Assembly (NCBI RefSeq): GCF_963169125.1
Contig: NC_084795.1
Coordinates: 194,840,214-194,904,213, forward strand
Direction: 5' to 3'
Origin: Humulus lupulus
Taxonomy: Eukaryota > Streptophyta > Magnoliopsida > Rosales > Cannabaceae
DNA: 64,000 bases
The notes beneath the pieces were generated by a model, which made no database searches, was not told where the DNA came from, and worked only from the letters and a program-made list of their open reading frames with translations. This document shows, one piece after another, positions 36,413 through 46,840 of the stretch. Made by a program: the position numbers and the translations under genes. Position 1 is the stretch's first letter; each line of letters opens with the position of its first letter.

Positions 36413-38828
36413 TCAAGGGGAAAAAAAATCATAAATATATTTTTTTAAAGTTAATTTTGTACTTATAAAAAAATTAAGAAGATTGTTTTTTTCAATATTT
36501 AAATTTTATGGGAGCATAATTAGATAAGGGGTATTAGAGGAAAAAAATGGCCTGCTATTTATATAATGAAATACATAATTATTACCGTATATTTTTATTA
36601 TAATAATAATACAAAAGATATCTAAAATTATAAAATATATGTTACTTTCTTTATAATGATTTGAGATACACGTAATAACTTACCTTAAATAACTTTATGT
36701 CGCAAATATATTTAAATAGAAAAGGCAATAAACATATACAACTAATATTATGGAATGAATTTCCCCACGTCCCATGCTATAAACATTGTCTGCCCATTTC
36801 AAAATTTAATTTTTTTTTCTAGAAAACATATACAACAACATAGAAATATTTCCCAGGCTGCCGGATTTTCTTGTTTCGATTCTTCTGATCGATCGTAACT
36901 AAACACAAAGGTATATTCTGCTCCAAATGTTGTTCATAAACAATTGGGAACCATAATATATGTTTCCCCCATATAAATCTCGGTAAAATCATAATATCAA
37001 CTCGGTTTCACCATTTTTCAGCAAGGTGTGTGTTCCTTGAGTACTAATATCTATATTTTTCCAGTTTGTGTTGTGCAATTAGGCGATAATATATATGTGC
37101 ACCACATTCTTAAATTTTGTTTGACATCTGTACAATATTTTAATGATTGTATGCATGTACACATCTTTTGAAATAGAAATATGAATTGTAATGGTTATAA
37201 ACAAAAAATAAAAACAGTGAATGCATATAAAATAAACAAAAGAGTTTATTTAGAAATTGATTCGTTGTTGTTTTAAAGCTTGTTGTTTTAAATTATGTAA
37301 TGCAACAAGACAATCAAACCTATAGAAAAATGTTTATGTACGATTTTTTATTTTTTTTAAAAATAAATATAATGAAATAAACTAATTGGTTATGTGAGAT
37401 ATAATAAACAAAAATAAAATTATAGTGGTCTAAACAAAAAAGAAACAATGAATGCATCTGAAATAAACATGATAGTTTATTACGTCAACCATTCCACATA
37501 AATTAAAGCGTTGTTATTTTTTTAAAAAATTTAATGCAATAAGACATACAAATAATAAACTAATTGGTAATGTTTGAGGCATAACCAATTAGTTTGATGC
37601 ATACATAAAACTAAATAATAAACTAATTGGTAATGTTTGATGTATAAATTAAACCTTATTTTTTTAAGTGTTTATTACATTTTGTTTTAAAACAATATAA
37701 AATAAACTAATTTGTTATGTTTGATATAATAAATTCATTTGAAAAGTAATGTATTAGAGAAACATATATAGTATATTTAATTTTATTTGCAATCAAGCAT
37801 ATGAAATAATAATACACCTAATATATAATAATCATAAAAGTATATACTCAAATGAGTCCATATAACAAAATTTATATAATTTGAAAAAGTAAATGATTTG
37901 GTTTAGTTTATTACTGTGTGCATAAGAAATATAACTTATTCTGCATAGTGTATAGTGTTGTATTATATTTGGATGTAAACAATTAGATTTTATAGTATTC
38001 ATACGAAACTAAACATTTGTGTATAATTTGAGAAAACATTGTACATTTCGAAAATAGTTTAGTTTATGATAATTTCTTTACAGTGATGTTCAAATAAATT
38101 TGTTTATTTACATATGATAAATAAACATTTTATTTTAAAAAAAAGATACATAGCTTTAAACTAACATGAAATCATATAACACAATGTATACTCTCCATTG
38201 AAGGCATATAAATAAATATACTCAATTGGTGGGAGAGAAAACGAAAGCTTTTTTTTTTTTTTGAAAATTGATGACAAAATTATGAACTCTAATGTGAGCG
38301 AAAAATGAGGGTATAAGTCCTTTCATTTAATTGCCTTTCCTTCTTTTTTAAAAATAAAAATTGAAATAAAATAAATAATAAGAAAAAATCTCCACATTAA
38401 ATTAAGTAACCTTAAATATTAAAATGGTAATAAAATTTAAATGTCAAAATATTTATTGAAATCGGTATAAAATCTGTGCAATAGCATAATTAGAAATCAT
38501 GGTATTATTATATTATATCTTAATATATATGTAATCCCAAATGTAATTACTAATAAGTGATTCAATAACTATTTAGAGACATTAGTAATTTATAGCTACA
38601 AAATTGTTAGTTACTAATCAAATGATTTGTTCAAATCATTATTTACTCGCTCTCCTAGTTACCAAATTTATATATTACTATTATGGTAATTCTTTGAAAC
38701 TATTAGTAATTCTTAGTTATCAAATTCGCAAGACTTAGTAACTACGTAAATAAATAAACAAACAATAATGAATGGTTATATATAGGAAAATTTTCGGTAG
38801 AGATTGTTTTTAATCATTAATTGGTATT
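36413..38828. other. Gene-less AT-rich region with short dispersed repeats
   Basis: No gene or RNA is supported. The phrase AATAAACTAATTGGT(A/T)ATGT recurs at about 37375, 37555, 37618 and, in looser form, 37697, partly as an inverted copy (ACCAATTAGTTTGATG near 37590), suggesting decayed tandem duplication. Poly-T and poly-A runs are frequent. Confidence 0.5.
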
Positions 38829-39625
38829 GATGCGATTTTTCGCAAACAGTGGATTAAGAAATCTAGCAACAAATTTTTCGCAAATTGTGGATTAAGAAAT
38901 CTAGCAACAGAGATATTAGTGCTCTCTTTCTAAATTGTAATTAATCAAATGAATAATATCTCAAACACTCACACTTTATTATGGTTTAGTAGTTAAAATC
39001 CACATAGTCTATGATACAATCTTATTAATCTCTTTTAGGCTCTGAATGAAAGTATTTCTTACAATTTCAACAGAGTTTTATTATATCAAAAAGCAGTCCC
39101 TTTCCCTGTCCATTCCTTTGATATTTATAGTGGACTTTCCTGGCCAACTTTCTGTAACCGCATACATAAATATGGTAAGCAATCAATCAAAATAATCTCT
39201 CATTTACATGGGGTTATGATTGCCTATGGAATTTAAATATGTTATCTCGGGTAATAAATGTGTAATACAATCTGGGCATTGATGAGCGTATAAGGAATCT
39301 CAAAGTCTTTTGAGATCCTTCACTGTGCGTCATGATGAGGCTTCCGTGAGTTGAACACTTCCCTCAAGCTGGCTGTCGAAGAGTTAACGGAACTTGACAT
39401 GGGCCAAGTTCAGAATACCTAGAAGGAAATCTAGTCATCACACATCTGGAACTAGGTTATTGGTGCAATAGGCGACTTGAAGATTATCTGGTTGTCATAC
39501 TGCCAAGTTTGACTCGAATTGCTCACGCGATAGTTAGCTAGATGTTTTATCTGTTCACTTTCTCCATTCGCTTATCTGTTAGTTGTACCCCGAACTGTGT
39601 GATTCAGTTCATTTTTATTTTGGGG
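38829..39625 (-). repeat. Tat-type LTR remnant abutting the minus copia element
   Basis: Begins TATTGATGCGATTTTTCGC, similar to the Tat1 LTR start TGTTGACGCCGTTTTTCG, passes through a TTTATAGTGGACTTTCC stretch and ends near TTGTACCCCGAACTG...GGGGTGTCA, similar to the Tat1 LTR end. The length, about 800 bp, is also like the Tat1 LTR. No matching 5-bp duplication was found, and its right edge coincides with the copia LTR start, so the exact junction is uncertain. Confidence 0.45.
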
Positions 39626-40768
39626 TGTCAAAATTCTATTTTTATTAATTACCAAATTAATTAAACCATGTGAATTAATTAAGGTGCTGAATGGTAAATA
39701 AATGTTGAAACAGAGTTCAGATCTGACGGGACAAAGTGCAAACTTGTCACGACAGAAACTGAACACAATAAAAAGACAATGCAGAAATAATAAAGAACAC
39801 AACGAAATTTTACAAGGCTCAGAAACCCTTTTGGATAACCTACTCTTTAGGGTTACACCCAGAGAATAAAACCAATTAATAAAGAATCACAAGTACAAAA
39901 TATTGACTTAAACAAAACAAGACTCCCTCTTGAGATTTGCCGCAACTTCGTTGTACTTCTCTTCACTAATCTGATTCTGATTGAAACGCTCAACCACTTG
40001 AACTCCCTTCAATGGCCAGCGAGTGCTTGCGTCCTCCCGACACAAGGCTTGTGAAATTCCTCTCCCGAAGACTATAAAAATTGTGTTCAAATTACAACAT
40101 GTATTCACTCATGACAGTGGTATAAACTTACCACAAAAACTAAACACTCATTTTAATACAAGATCACATGAATACTATGATCTTGAATAAAAATAAGGAA
40201 CTATCTCAACTATTACAATTCACTCACAAACTATGCACCAATGAGTTCACATTTTCTCAATGCCTTAGAAGCCTATTTATAGGGTCAATTTTGTGCTCAG
40301 AAAGGCTGAGAAAGAATCTCCTAATAAAAGCAAGAATATTTGAAGATATTCTTGATTGATGATGAATTGCCATTTTTAGAATATTCAGATCCGATAGATA
40401 CGAGTTTGGTGGGGAAAACTAATACATATGTCAGATCAAATATCTCAAGATACAAATAACAATTAATTACTTAAAAGATTTAGTTTGCTGAAGTTTATTA
40501 CCTTGAGCTGTACGAAAAATAAAAGACAAATATTCCAGAAATGATTTTGAGTAAGTACAAAATATTTGCTTTATATAACTAAGATACAACTTCCCTTTAT
40601 AATCATACTGTGATAAAATCAAGCTAAATAAGGAATAATATGAAACTTAATATTATGAAAATCACAATAATGAGAAAGTAATATTCTGAAATTCACAATA
40701 ATGGGAAAGTAAAATTATCTTTTAAATAAAAAGAGATTTCTATAAAATTTGCCAATTTTGGATTAACA
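39626..40768 (-). repeat. Copia-minus 3' LTR
   Basis: Begins TGTCAAAATTC and ends GGATTAACA (plus view). It shares long stretches with 46841-49710, for example AAATTAATTAAACCATGTG and CACAAACTATGCACCAATG. It is the 3' LTR because the coding strand is minus. Confidence 0.85.
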
Positions 40769-40782
40769 ATCCCCCTTTGGAA
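40769..40782 (-). promoter_or_regulatory. Copia-minus polypurine tract
   Basis: The minus strand reads TCCAAAGGGGGAT directly before the 3' LTR (TGTTAATCC), a standard plus-strand primer. Confidence 0.75.
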
Positions 40783-40982
40783 ATTTTATAGACAATACAT
40801 ATCTTTTTTTTTTAAAAGATCCTACGTAAAACAAGTGAGTGCTTAAATTCAAACAAAATGACTCCCCCTGACAAAAATAACCAAAGCACGTGACTAAAAC
40901 AATTAACAAAATTAATGAACAACTGCAGGTCACATAATCAAAGCACCAAAAAAAATAAAGTACTCTCTCTCCCCCTCATTGT

Positions 40983-42774
40983 CTAAGAAAATGCCAAAGA
41001 ACAATGAAACGAAACCAAAACAAAAGTGGATGGAGATGAACTATAACCTTCATGGAGCTGGAGTGGTAGATGCATTGATGATCGCCAAAGAAGCCAGAAT
41101 TTGGCGCTAAGAATGCTCCATGGCAGCGAACCACTCGAAGAGACCTGGAATTCCTGTCTGGATAGAAGCGAGCGCAGTCGGGATAGCAGGGGTGTCAAAC
41201 TCGACATCTCTAGACCCAGATCAGCCAAATTAATGCCTTTGACCTCTCGAGCTGTGGTAGAAGCATTGTCATCTTTGATCTGTGTGACAGTGTATGTAGG
41301 TCTAACCAAAGGAGAAATCAAGGTCTCGTGTGACTTGTTCAAAGGACGTTGAGAGTCCAACAATTTGTAAATGACTTGCGGAAACATTAAGTGTTGACCC
41401 TTGTGTTTGGCACCACTCGAGGACATGATCTGATAAAAAATAGCAGCAGCAATATTGACAGTGACACCAGTCCCAATTTTGAACCAAAGAAAGGCCATAT
41501 CTCGAATGATGGTCGAGGAGTGAGTGGTAGGCATCCAATTGAACATTGCAAATTTAAAAAGTGCACCATAGTAGTGAGTAAGGTCTGAGACACGGAGAGA
41601 TGCACTTGGTTCCCACACCACAGCTTGGCCAACTAATTCAAACAAAAATTGATCCTTTGAAAACTCAATAGAATCATCAATCTTAATAGGAACTAGATTG
41701 ATGACCTTAGAAATTTCGGTAGGAATAAACCTATACCAATGATCCCTAACATAAACCTTATGAAACATAAAGGAAGTCTGATTTAACAACTCATCATTTC
41801 GATTTGCGTAAAATTCCTTAACTACCCGAGGCACAAACCCATAAAAGCCAGACAAAGAACGCAACCAACCCCTTTCTTCTAAAGTAAGCAAAACCCCAAA
41901 AACATGATGAGGAGCAAAAAGGAAATTTCGTTCACTAATAAAGTGACGATGCTCATCAAATTTCATATTTTTCTCATTACCATTAAAGCAGAAAGTAAGA
42001 GAATGAGCATTGAAAGAGGAATCTAAAGTATGGACGAGGGCCCCTTTGTGTTTAGTGCTTTTGGTAGACAATTAAGAAAATGCCAATGGTGTTGTGCCCT
42101 TTGGGTCAGATGCAACAGGAGTGGTTTTGGATGGGTCTGCTTCAGATTCAGTCTCCTCTTCCGAATCTTCATGCGGTTCTTCAAGAATTGGCTCGGTCAA
42201 GGAGGGGTCCAAGGAGGTGCAAGGAGCTGGGTTGATTTTTTCCTTCAATTTGAATTTGGATAAAGGAGTGGAATTAGAGGTGGAGCTAGTACCTTTTGTT
42301 GGAGCCACTTTGGTCTTTTCGGATTTCTTTGACACAGTGGCTTTGGATTTGTTCTTGCCCTTTGCCTTGGATGTCATCACATCAGGGGATAATGAAAACT
42401 CAGAGTCATGATCAGATGGATCGGACAAGGCGTCGGTGTAGATAGATTGTGTAGTGATTGAAGTCAAGGCGAGTTTGTTTTTTTATTGGACCTTCGGTTG
42501 AGGCGAGTGGAACCGCCAAAGCTATGTTTTGTTGTGCATCAATGTTGGGAAAGGTTACTCCTTTACCAGTAGCCCCAATCAATGTAGATCCCTCAGGACC
42601 TGAAAGAGCAAGGACCTTCTTCCATGTCGTGGTTTTTGGTCGACGGCCTGTAGGAGTCGAGGCAGCTGGTATTGACGCTGGAATAGGAGGAGAGGTAGAG
42701 GGAACCGTCTCAAGAACTATTTCCTCCTGAGACTTCACAGGTTTGGAGGTAGATCCACAACTCCGGGTCTTCAT
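40983..42774 (-). pseudogene. Extra ORF in the env-like position (putative plant transposon protein)
   Basis: Lies in sense orientation between RNase H and the 3' LTR. The start is ATG at 42774 (MKTRSCGSTSKPVKSQ). A Ser/Thr/Pro-rich N-terminus, then an acidic and Lys-rich middle (KAKGKNKSKATVSKKS, then EEPHEDSEEETESEADPS), lead into a folded part (42071-40983) with NFLFAPHHVFG, WLRSLSGFYGFVPRVVKEFY, SFMFHKVYVRDHWYRFIP and IAAAIFYQIM. This resembles the putative plant transposon protein family (PF20167, from memory). Total about 600 codons. It has one frameshift near a T-run at 42473-42483 and one in-frame TAA at 42072-42074. Role unknown; no signal peptide or clear membrane anchor is seen, so it is not obviously an envelope. 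Confidence 0.65.
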
Positions 42775-42829
42775 GGCTGCTAGAAGAGAGACAAACGAAG
42801 ACACACAAAGAACAAAAAACTAAACACTT

Positions 42830-43874
42830 GGGTACAAGTTAGTGAGAAAGAAAACACTTAAAGTTAAACAGCCAAAGTGACTTCGAATATATAGAGAATT
42901 CAGTACACAAATGAGGCAAGTTCTAAAATGGTTAACAAAAAATATGTAACCAAATTTAATATGGTAAATGCCAAAATATCTCCTTTTTAAAAAAAAAAAA
43001 TCTTTCACACCTCAAAATTGGAAACTTGTACACGATTTTGAATATATTGAGAAACAAATAAACTGAATTTATTTATTTTTTCAAAATTGATTTGTCTTTA
43101 GTACTCGGTCAAAAACGATATTTTTGTTTTTTTTATTATTTGTTTTTTAAAAAATTGCCAAAAATAAAAGGATAAATTGTCATACCATATGTGTCCAAGT
43201 AAATGCCAAGTCCTGTGCAAGAGAAACAAGATAACCATTTTCTTCAAAAATTAGAAAAATGAATTATAATTAAAATACTAAGTGATAATGATAACCATAA
43301 TTCGAAAAAGAATATACCAATCAAAAAAATTATTTTAATCAATTCATTATGTTTATGAGTCTTACAACATTCTTACACAATCTAGTCAACATGCATATGT
43401 GTGTGCATGTGTAATCAATTTGGCATTTCTTTTTGGCCTTTTAAAGCTACGACCATTGCCTATGTGTGGCAATTGTAGCCTTTTTCAAATTGTAATCATA
43501 GTGGAGGCTATAATTTTTATACTAATGGTAGCCCTTTACACTGGTAGAGTATCCTCCAATATAATTGCAAATTACATAGTACCAACTTACTTAGTGTCGG
43601 CTTTCACACGTCAGTATAGGTAGCTCTTTTTCCAAAATGGAGCATGAAAAAGAAAATGCTCATGCTAAAACACACATAATGATTTGATCAAATATAAATT
43701 GGATGGTCTATAATTTTTCAAATATGGTTTTTATTTCTCATAAAGTATAAGAATTATAACATTAATTCTCTAAAAATTAAAAAAAAATATATATGGTCAT
43801 CAAATTTCTTCCAAATAGGACAAGAGATTTACACAATCACATATGCAAGGCAAGATAATCAATTATTAGAAATT
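42830..43874. other. Copia-minus gene-less spacer
   Basis: AT-rich DNA between the extra ORF and RNase H. No coding signal. It presumably holds the leader or promoter of any transcript for the extra ORF; none is recognised. Confidence 0.5.
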
Positions 43875-44480
43875 TCAAATAAAACAGATTCCTAGGGATT
43901 TCCTGAGGGAATCAAATCTGACCGTGTCTAAAGCTTTAGTTAAAATATCTGCAATTTGTTTATTAGTCTCAAAATATTCTAAAATCAAAATTATGTTTTC
44001 AACAAGTTCCCTAATAAAATGAGGACAAATTTCAATATGTTTGGTGCGAGAGTGCTGAATAGGATTTTTGGAGTTATTAATAGCACTTGTATTATCACAA
44101 AAAATGGTTAGAGTTTTAATATCAAACCCATAGTCAGCCAACATTTGTTTCATCCACAAAAGTTGATTACAACAGCTTCCAGGAACTATGTACTCAGCTT
44201 CGACTGTTGACAAGGAGATGGAATTTTGTTTTTTACTATACCAGGAGACCAAATTGTTTCCTAAGTAAAAACAACCACCACTTGTACTTTTGCGGTCATC
44301 AGTGTTTCCTTCCCAATCTGCATCACTATAACACACAAGGTTAGAGTTTGTTTCTTTGGAGTACCAAATGCCTAAATCAAGAGTATTATTGATATAACGA
44401 ATACTTATTTCTACAGCAGTCACATGAGACTCCATGGGGTTCCCTTGGAAGCGAGCACACACTCTAACACTAAAACACTT
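43875..44480 (-). pseudogene. Copia-minus RNase H with the last part of RT
   Basis: Begins in RT C-terminal sequence (VCARFQGNPMESH, RYINNTLDLGIWYS), then RNase H: CYSDADWEGNTDDRKSTSGG, LVSWYSKKQNSISLSTVEAE, FCDNTSAINNSKNPIQHSRT and ADILTKALD. The catalytic Asp, Glu and Asp positions are kept, and the stretch is open to its stop at 43875. The upstream RT is missing because of the deletion described at about 44470. Confidence 0.9.
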
Positions 44481-44970
44481 TTCATGGGAAACTTCAAATG
44501 TTTTCCCAATTGACATGGTTCGCATTTACCAAAAGAATATTTACTTAAATTCGGTAAATCATGAACATGACTCACACTTCCAATTTTTCTCAAATTTTCA
44601 AAATCCACATGACCATATTTTTCATGACACAAATTAGTATCACTCTTTGTGTTTGTGTGACAACTGTGTGATTGAGATAATGTGTAACAATTATCAAAAG
44701 ATTTATAACCCTTCAAAAAACAATTTCCATCTTGGTCAAGCAAAAAATAATTATCAAGTGAAAATTTTTCAAACAAGTCTTGGTCACAAATTTGACTTAT
44801 ATTAATTAGATTACCTTTAAGTACATCAACCAAAAGAACATTTTGCAACTTTGGTAGTCCTTCATAATTTAGAGTGCCACTACCCAGTACCTTACAAGAC
44901 TTACCATCTCCAAATGTGACTTCCGCATTTTTCAAACTCTAAAAGTCAGTGAGTATTCTTTGGTTACCCA
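44480..44970 (-). pseudogene. Copia-minus pre-integrase (gag_pre-integrs) domain
   Basis: Encodes VTFGDGKSCKVLGSGTL, then LINISQICD, then a zinc-binding part with HEKYGHVDFENLRKI and CEPCQLGKH. This is the standard copia region between protease and integrase core. It ends abruptly near CQLGK, where RT/RNase H sequence begins. The protease active site that should precede it is deleted at about 44968-44975. Confidence 0.85.
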
Positions 44971-45091
44971 TAAAAAAACCAAGATTTAGAAGCACATGTT
45001 CTCAGACAAGTAAAGGCAGCAACACATTTGAATTTATTTTTCTTCACCCAAACTTTCTTAGGTGGAGTCCTTTTCTTCAAGGGCATTTGTC

Positions 45092-45560
45092 TCAGATTAC
45101 CATGATGATTAAAGAAATTTTTAGAAGAAAATTCATCAAGGCAAAAAAATTTCGTCGAATATGACCTTTCACTCCACAGAAATGACAAATTGGAATAAAA
45201 TGACCAATTTTATTATTCTGGAAATTTCTAGTTTGTTTCTCATGTGTTGTGACAAATTGAGAAGATGAGGCCACATGAGTCTGAGTAGAACCTGAAGAAG
45301 AGTTAGTCGTCAAAACAATAGGGATATTTCCATAAATAAAAATTGTTTTTTCCTTTAGGTTTAGATCCATTTAATCCTAACCTAGAAAAATCACAAGCTT
45401 TTTGACCTGCACGCAGAACATCATCCAAAACAATACATCTATGATTAAATATTTTGACACCTTTCACAATTTGATCAACTTCATTAGACAAACATTTGAT
45501 TTCATAATAAATTTGCAACAATATCAATTTCATATTTTTTAACAAGAGAGTCTAGTTCTT
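45092..45560 (-). pseudogene. Copia-minus gag-pol linker with a second zinc-knuckle-like motif
   Basis: Open pieces encode FIPICHFCGVKGHIRRNFF, a CX2CX4HX4 motif whose last Cys is replaced by Phe, preceded by LVLDDVLRAGQKACDFSRLG-like sequence. The plus-strand copia has the counterpart ICHFCxVxGHIR-type stretch at about 62600 (IFHFCRVRGHIRSKY). Such a downstream knuckle before protease appears in large copia elements with long gag regions. Confidence 0.55.
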
Positions 45561-45839
45561 CATTTCTCTTCTTGAAGATTTGTTATTGTTTGCCATTAAA
45601 CGATTATCTAAACTCACTTTGAACCATTGATAATACATTTTTTTGTATGATTCTTTCTAGGAATATTCATCCAAATCGGATTCATCTGAATCACCATGGG
45701 AACCCTCATCTCTTGAAATATTATTATTTAAACGAACATGGTTCTCATTCACCTGCACAGAAAGAGGTAAGCGAGAAAAAACAGAAGTTAAGGCAAGATT
45801 TTAATTTTCTTCCTCATCATTGCTTTTAGAGTCCTTCTT

Positions 45840-46769
45840 CATGGTATTGGCACATTCAGATTGAATATGTCCAAAACCTTCACACTCCCTGTATGGAATA
45901 CTTTTTTTATTAGTAGATTCAAAAGATTAGGAAAAATTATTACCTTTGGCTGATTTAGACATGTTTTTCTTGTTACCAATCTTTTTCATAAACTTCTTAA
46001 AGTTTTTTGATAACAAGATCATTTCATCATCATCTTCCTCATCTGAGCTTTCCATTTTCTCTTTGGAAGATTTCAAGGGAATCGATTTCTCCTTCACAAC
46101 AATTGGTTTCTCTTGTTGGCAGATCATTTGATTAAGTTCAAAAGTTCGAAGAGATCCCATCAATTCCTCAACTTTCAAGGTGTCAAGGTTCTTTATCTCC
46201 TCAATGGCTGTGATCTTGGATTGAAACCTGATAGGAAGAGATTTAATAATTTTCCTAACCAAAATAGAGTTAGACAACTTTTCTCTAAAAGCAAAATATT
46301 CATTAGCAATGTCAGACAATTCTTCATAAAACTCAGTAAAGGTTTATTTTTCAGACATATGAAGATTTTCAAACCTTGTTGTCAACATTACTAGCCTAGA
46401 TCGTTTAACATCAGTAGTTCCTTCAAATTGAGTTTAAAGGATTTCCCAAGCATCTTTGGCGGACTCACAAGATGAAATCAATTTTATATAACTCTCACCA
46501 ACAGCATTGAAAATTGCATGTAAAGCTTTATTATTATAAATTGACAATTTATCTTCTTCATTAGACCATTGAAGCTTAGATTTTTCCTGTGTCTTACCGG
46601 ATTTTGAATCTGTCTCGATGTGTGGTGTCAAACCTGCCAATATTGATCTCCAAGCCTTTACATCAAGGGATTTGACAAAAACTTTCATCCTTACTTTCTA
46701 GTATGGATAGTTATTATCATTCAGCAATGGAGGGCGTGTTATAGATCCAACTTCTGTAAAGAAAGACAT
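45840..46769 (-). pseudogene. Copia-minus gag (UBN2-type)
   Basis: Starts MSFFTEVGS at 46769, just after the PBS. It carries MKVFVKSLDVKAWRSILAGL, ALHAIFNAVGESYIKLISSC, LSDIANEYFAFREKLSNSIL, VEELMGSLRTFELN and an acidic stretch (MESSDEEDDDEM), and ends with a CCHC knuckle (ECEGFGHIQSEC) at about 45855-45895. Several in-frame stops (near 46699, 46434, 46345 and 45927) inactivate it. Its protein is closely similar to the gag of the plus-strand copia at 51348/61180. Confidence 0.85.
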
Positions 46770-46827
46770 TTCACAAGAAACAAAACAAACGGAAAACCAA
46801 AAAATCTCACTAAGAGTTTAGTGACAT

Positions 46828-46839
46828 GCTCTGATACCA
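46828..46839 (-). promoter_or_regulatory. Copia-minus primer-binding site (tRNA-iMet)
   Basis: The minus strand reads TGGTATCAGAGC next to the 5' LTR, the exact complement of the initiator tRNA-Met 3' end used by most plant copia elements. Confidence 0.9.
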
Positions 46840-46840
46840 A

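Noticed and set aside
36600..38800. Possible matrix-attachment or origin-like AT-rich region
   Set aside because: AT content alone is not evidence; no defined motif was seen.
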